Assembly: GCA_009704515.1 (NCBI GenBank) | Contig: WLDZ01000042.1 | Location: forward strand, 1-7,876 | Direction of reading: 5' to 3' | Source of the DNA: Actinomycetota bacterium | GTDB taxonomy: Bacteria > Actinomycetota > Actinomycetes > Nanopelagicales > Nanopelagicaceae | Length of the DNA: 7,876 nt | Shown: piece by piece, positions 6,208 through 7,876 of the stretch | Layout of the letters: each line of letters begins with the position of its first letter | Position numbering within the stretch: position 1 is the stretch's first letter | Notes under the pieces: model-generated | What the model saw: the letters and a program-made list of their open reading frames with translations, nothing else | The model's database searches: none | What the model was told of the DNA's origin: nothing | Translations under genes and position numbers: made by a program

Positions 6208-7217
6208 GCGTTCTCAAGGTAGAAAATCTCAAAGTTTCTTTCCCGACCCCAGACGGTGATGTTCGTGCAGTTAATAACGTTTCGTTTACCGTTGAAGCAG
6301 GCGAGACTCTAGCTATCGTTGGAGAATCTGGTTCAGGTAAAACTGTCACCAACCTTGCGATGATGGGCTTACTCAACTCGCACTCTGCCCAAGTTTCAGG
6401 TTCTGCTATTTTGCAGACAAAGAGTGGACCTGTCGATCTATTGGCGATTGATAGCAATGATTTGCGTCAATACCGTGGCAAAGATATTGCGATGATCTTT
6501 CAGGATCCCATGTCATCGCTTCACCCTTATTACACAATCGGTGACCAAATCATTGAGGCCCACCAAGTACACAATCAGGTAGATATCGAGATAAGCCGTG
6601 CACGGGCCATTGAGCTCTTAGGGCTTGTTGGAATTCCCGACCCAGAATCTCGTCTTGGTTCTTTCCCTCATCAATTCTCTGGTGGTATGCGCCAACGCGT
6701 AATGATCGCGATGGCGCTAGTTAACAATCCTTCACTTCTTATTGCAGATGAGCCAACTACGGCACTCGATGTAACAGTGCAAGCACAGATTCTACGATTG
6801 CTCAAAGATTTGCAGAAAGAATTCAAAATGGCAATCATCTTGATTACTCACGATCTTGGAGTTGTTGCCGGAGCTGCCGATAAGGTCAACGTCATGTATG
6901 CCGGTCGTATTGTCGAGAGCGCAAACGTCTTCGATCTATACGCCAAGCCTTCAATGCCATATACAAAGGGGCTGCTTGATTCAGTTCCACGTTTAGATCG
7001 ACCACATACCGACCGCTTGCTGGCTATTCCAGGCCAACCGCCTTCAATGATTGCTCTTCCTGCAGGGTGCTCTTTCGCCCCGCGCTGTACTCGCACCTCA
7101 GAGGTCACCGGCGATAAATGCCAAACTCAAATGCCAGAACTCACTCTTCGCGGCACCGATCACTTTGCTCGTTGCTTTATTGGAGCCGACTTTACGAGCG
7201 AAAGGAAGGCGCAGTAA
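6204..7217 (+). CDS. Peptide/nickel-type ABC transporter ATP-binding protein, DppD/OppD type
   Basis: This is the first of two ATPases driving the importer from the cytoplasmic side; 337 residues is usual for DppD/OppD. All nucleotide-binding elements are intact: Walker A GESGSGKT (40-47), Q-loop [11 protein letters not shown], signature FSGGMRQR (158-165), Walker B LLIADEP with D182/E183, D-loop TALD, and switch H216 in LITHD. The C-terminal oligopeptide-transporter extension contains GCSFAPRC followed by two more cysteines. C289, C295, C306 and C324 give the C-x5-C-x10-C-x17-C pattern that I recall as an iron-sulfur cluster ligand set in the mycobacterial DppD structure. The ATG overlaps the permease B stop and has no strong ribosome binding site of its own, so expression is likely coupled. 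Substrate choice is not set by this subunit. Confidence 0.95.
   Translation: MSVLKVENLKVSFPTPDGDVRAVNNVSFTVEAGETLAIVGESGSGKTVTNLAMMGLLNSHSAQVSGSAILQTKSGPVDLLAIDSNDLRQYRGKDIAMIFQDPMSSLHPYYTIGDQIIEAHQVHNQVDIEISRARAIELLGLVGIPDPESRLGSFPHQFSGGMRQRVMIAMALVNNPSLLIADEPTTALDVTVQAQILRLLKDLQKEFKMAIILITHDLGVVAGAADKVNVMYAGRIVESANVFDLYAKPSMPYTKGLLDSVPRLDRPHTDRLLAIPGQPPSMIALPAGCSFAPRCTRTSEVTGDKCQTQMPELTLRGTDHFARCFIGADFTSERKAQ
7203..7209 (+). promoter_or_regulatory. Ribosome binding site of the second ATPase, inside the first ATPase gene
   Basis: AGGAAGG ends 7 nt before the ATG at 7217 and lies within the last codons of the preceding gene. Together with the TAATG junction it supports this start, and it suggests both re-initiation and independent ribosome entry. 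Confidence 0.65.
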
Positions 7218-7876
7218 TGACTTCGCCAATTCTGGAAGTAAAGGATTTAACTAAATTTTTTCCCCTGCAATCACAAGGAATTTTCTCTAGAGTAAAAGGT
7301 GAGAATAAGGCTGTTAACGGCATCTCCTTCACGCTCAATGCTGGTGAGACTCTCGGGCTTGTCGGTGAATCAGGATGCGGTAAATCAACTGCCGGGCGCA
7401 CAATTCTTAAGCTCTACGAACCAACATCAGGATCAATCACTTTTGAAGGTGAGGATATTTCAAAATACTCACCAGCGAAGATGAAACCGCTGCGCACAAA
7501 GATGCAGATGATTTTTCAAGATCCTTACTCATCGCTCAATCCGCGCCAGACAATTGGTTCGATTATCTCTGCCTCATACGAGATTCAAAAGATAACTCCA
7601 GATGGTGGAGTCAAACGCGCAGTACAAGAGCTAATGGAGCGCGTGGGACTTAATCCAGAGCATTACAACCGCTATCCCCACGAATTCTCTGGCGGACAGC
7701 GTCAACGTATTGGTATTGCGCGAGCACTTGCGCTGAAGCCAAAATTTATTGTCTGTGATGAACCAGTATCAGCACTTGATGTTTCAATTCAGGCCCAGGT
7801 CATTAACTTACTTGATGATTTGCGCGATGACTTTGGTTTGTCATATCTCTTTATCGCACATGACCTCTCTGTCGTA
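7217..7876 (+). CDS. Peptide/nickel-type ABC transporter ATP-binding protein, DppF/OppF type (3' end missing)
   Basis: This second ATPase is open to the window edge, with 220 residues visible of an expected 320-350. The N-terminus has ILEVKDLTKFFPLQSQGIF, then VNGISFTLNAGET: the longer loop before VNGIS is typical of DppF/OppF as against DppD. Motifs seen are Walker A GESGCGKS (50-57, with the F-type cysteine), Q-loop FQDPYSSLNPR (Q101), signature FSGGQRQR (157-164), Walker B IVCDEP with D181/E182, D-loop SALD, and switch H215 in IAHDLSVV. All catalytic residues expected in this stretch are intact. The start overlaps the last base of the preceding stop (TAATG) and has AGGAAGG 7 nt upstream. 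It would pair with the D-type ATPase as a heterodimer under the two permeases. The C-terminal cysteine-bearing extension, if present, lies beyond the window. Confidence 0.95.
   Translation, partial: MTSPILEVKDLTKFFPLQSQGIFSRVKGENKAVNGISFTLNAGETLGLVGESGCGKSTAGRTILKLYEPTSGSITFEGEDISKYSPAKMKPLRTKMQMIFQDPYSSLNPRQTIGSIISASYEIQKITPDGGVKRAVQELMERVGLNPEHYNRYPHEFSGGQRQRIGIARALALKPKFIVCDEPVSALDVSIQAQVINLLDDLRDDFGLSYLFIAHDLSVV

Noticed and set aside
7217..7484. Open frame of 61 codons at 7299-7484 and minus-strand frames near 7192-7401
   Set aside because: They overlap the second ATPase, whose frame is continuous from 7217 to the window end with intact Walker A, Q-loop, signature, Walker B and H-loop.
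1..7876. Mobile element, CRISPR, tRNA/rRNA, toxin-antitoxin or defence system
   Set aside because: No transposase or integrase motifs, terminal repeats, regularly spaced repeats or tRNA-like cloverleaf were seen. All sizeable sequence is accounted for by housekeeping redox and transport genes.

Overview
The window is a contiguous, tightly packed stretch with every supported gene on the + strand. It looks like a small-genome, moderate-to-low GC actinobacterium. The evidence for this is: the first two genes match the DsbE/MPT53-like thioredoxin plus CcdA pair of mycobacteria; the cysteine-bearing solute-binding protein and permease are of a type I recall from streptomycetes; several junctions are ATGA or TAATG overlaps; and two promoters appear to give leaderless mRNAs. 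Freshwater planktonic actinobacteria (Nanopelagicales/acI) would fit the composition and gene style. That placement is inference, since no rRNA or marker gene is present.

Positions 1-1107 hold the 3' end of an extracytoplasmic thioredoxin-fold protein (WCAIC active site), overlapping by 4 nt a ccdA gene for the membrane protein that passes reducing power out of the cytoplasm. Positions 1138-2203 hold a second two-gene unit, a YciI-like (YCII/DGPF) protein and a peptidase S51-family protein 4 nt apart. It is preceded by a -10 box placed for a leaderless transcript.

Positions 2204-2298 are a regulatory gap. It contains a perfect 14-bp palindrome, TTTTCTATAGAAAA, next to a -35/-10 pair whose predicted start is at or almost at the next ATG. 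From 2299 to the window end runs a peptide/nickel-type (Dpp/Opp) ABC importer in the order permease C, binding protein, permease B, ATPase D, ATPase F. ATPase F is cut by the window edge after 220 codons.

The binding-protein gene stands out. It has a strong ribosome binding site, a tandem TAATAA stop, only AAG lysine codons, and a 20-bp stem-loop just downstream that would let the binding protein be made in excess over the membrane subunits. The binding protein also lacks a lipobox cysteine, which is unusual for a monoderm bacterium.

The parts can be read as a surface and nutrition region: an importer for peptides or similar solutes, an intracellular S51-type peptidase upstream, and a thiol-disulfide module that could service the extracytoplasmic cysteines of the importer. 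The functional links between the three units are inference from proximity. I see no mobile element, CRISPR array, tRNA or rRNA, and no clearly undescribed system. The most interesting signals are regulatory (palindrome and hairpin) and the unusual anchoring of the binding protein.
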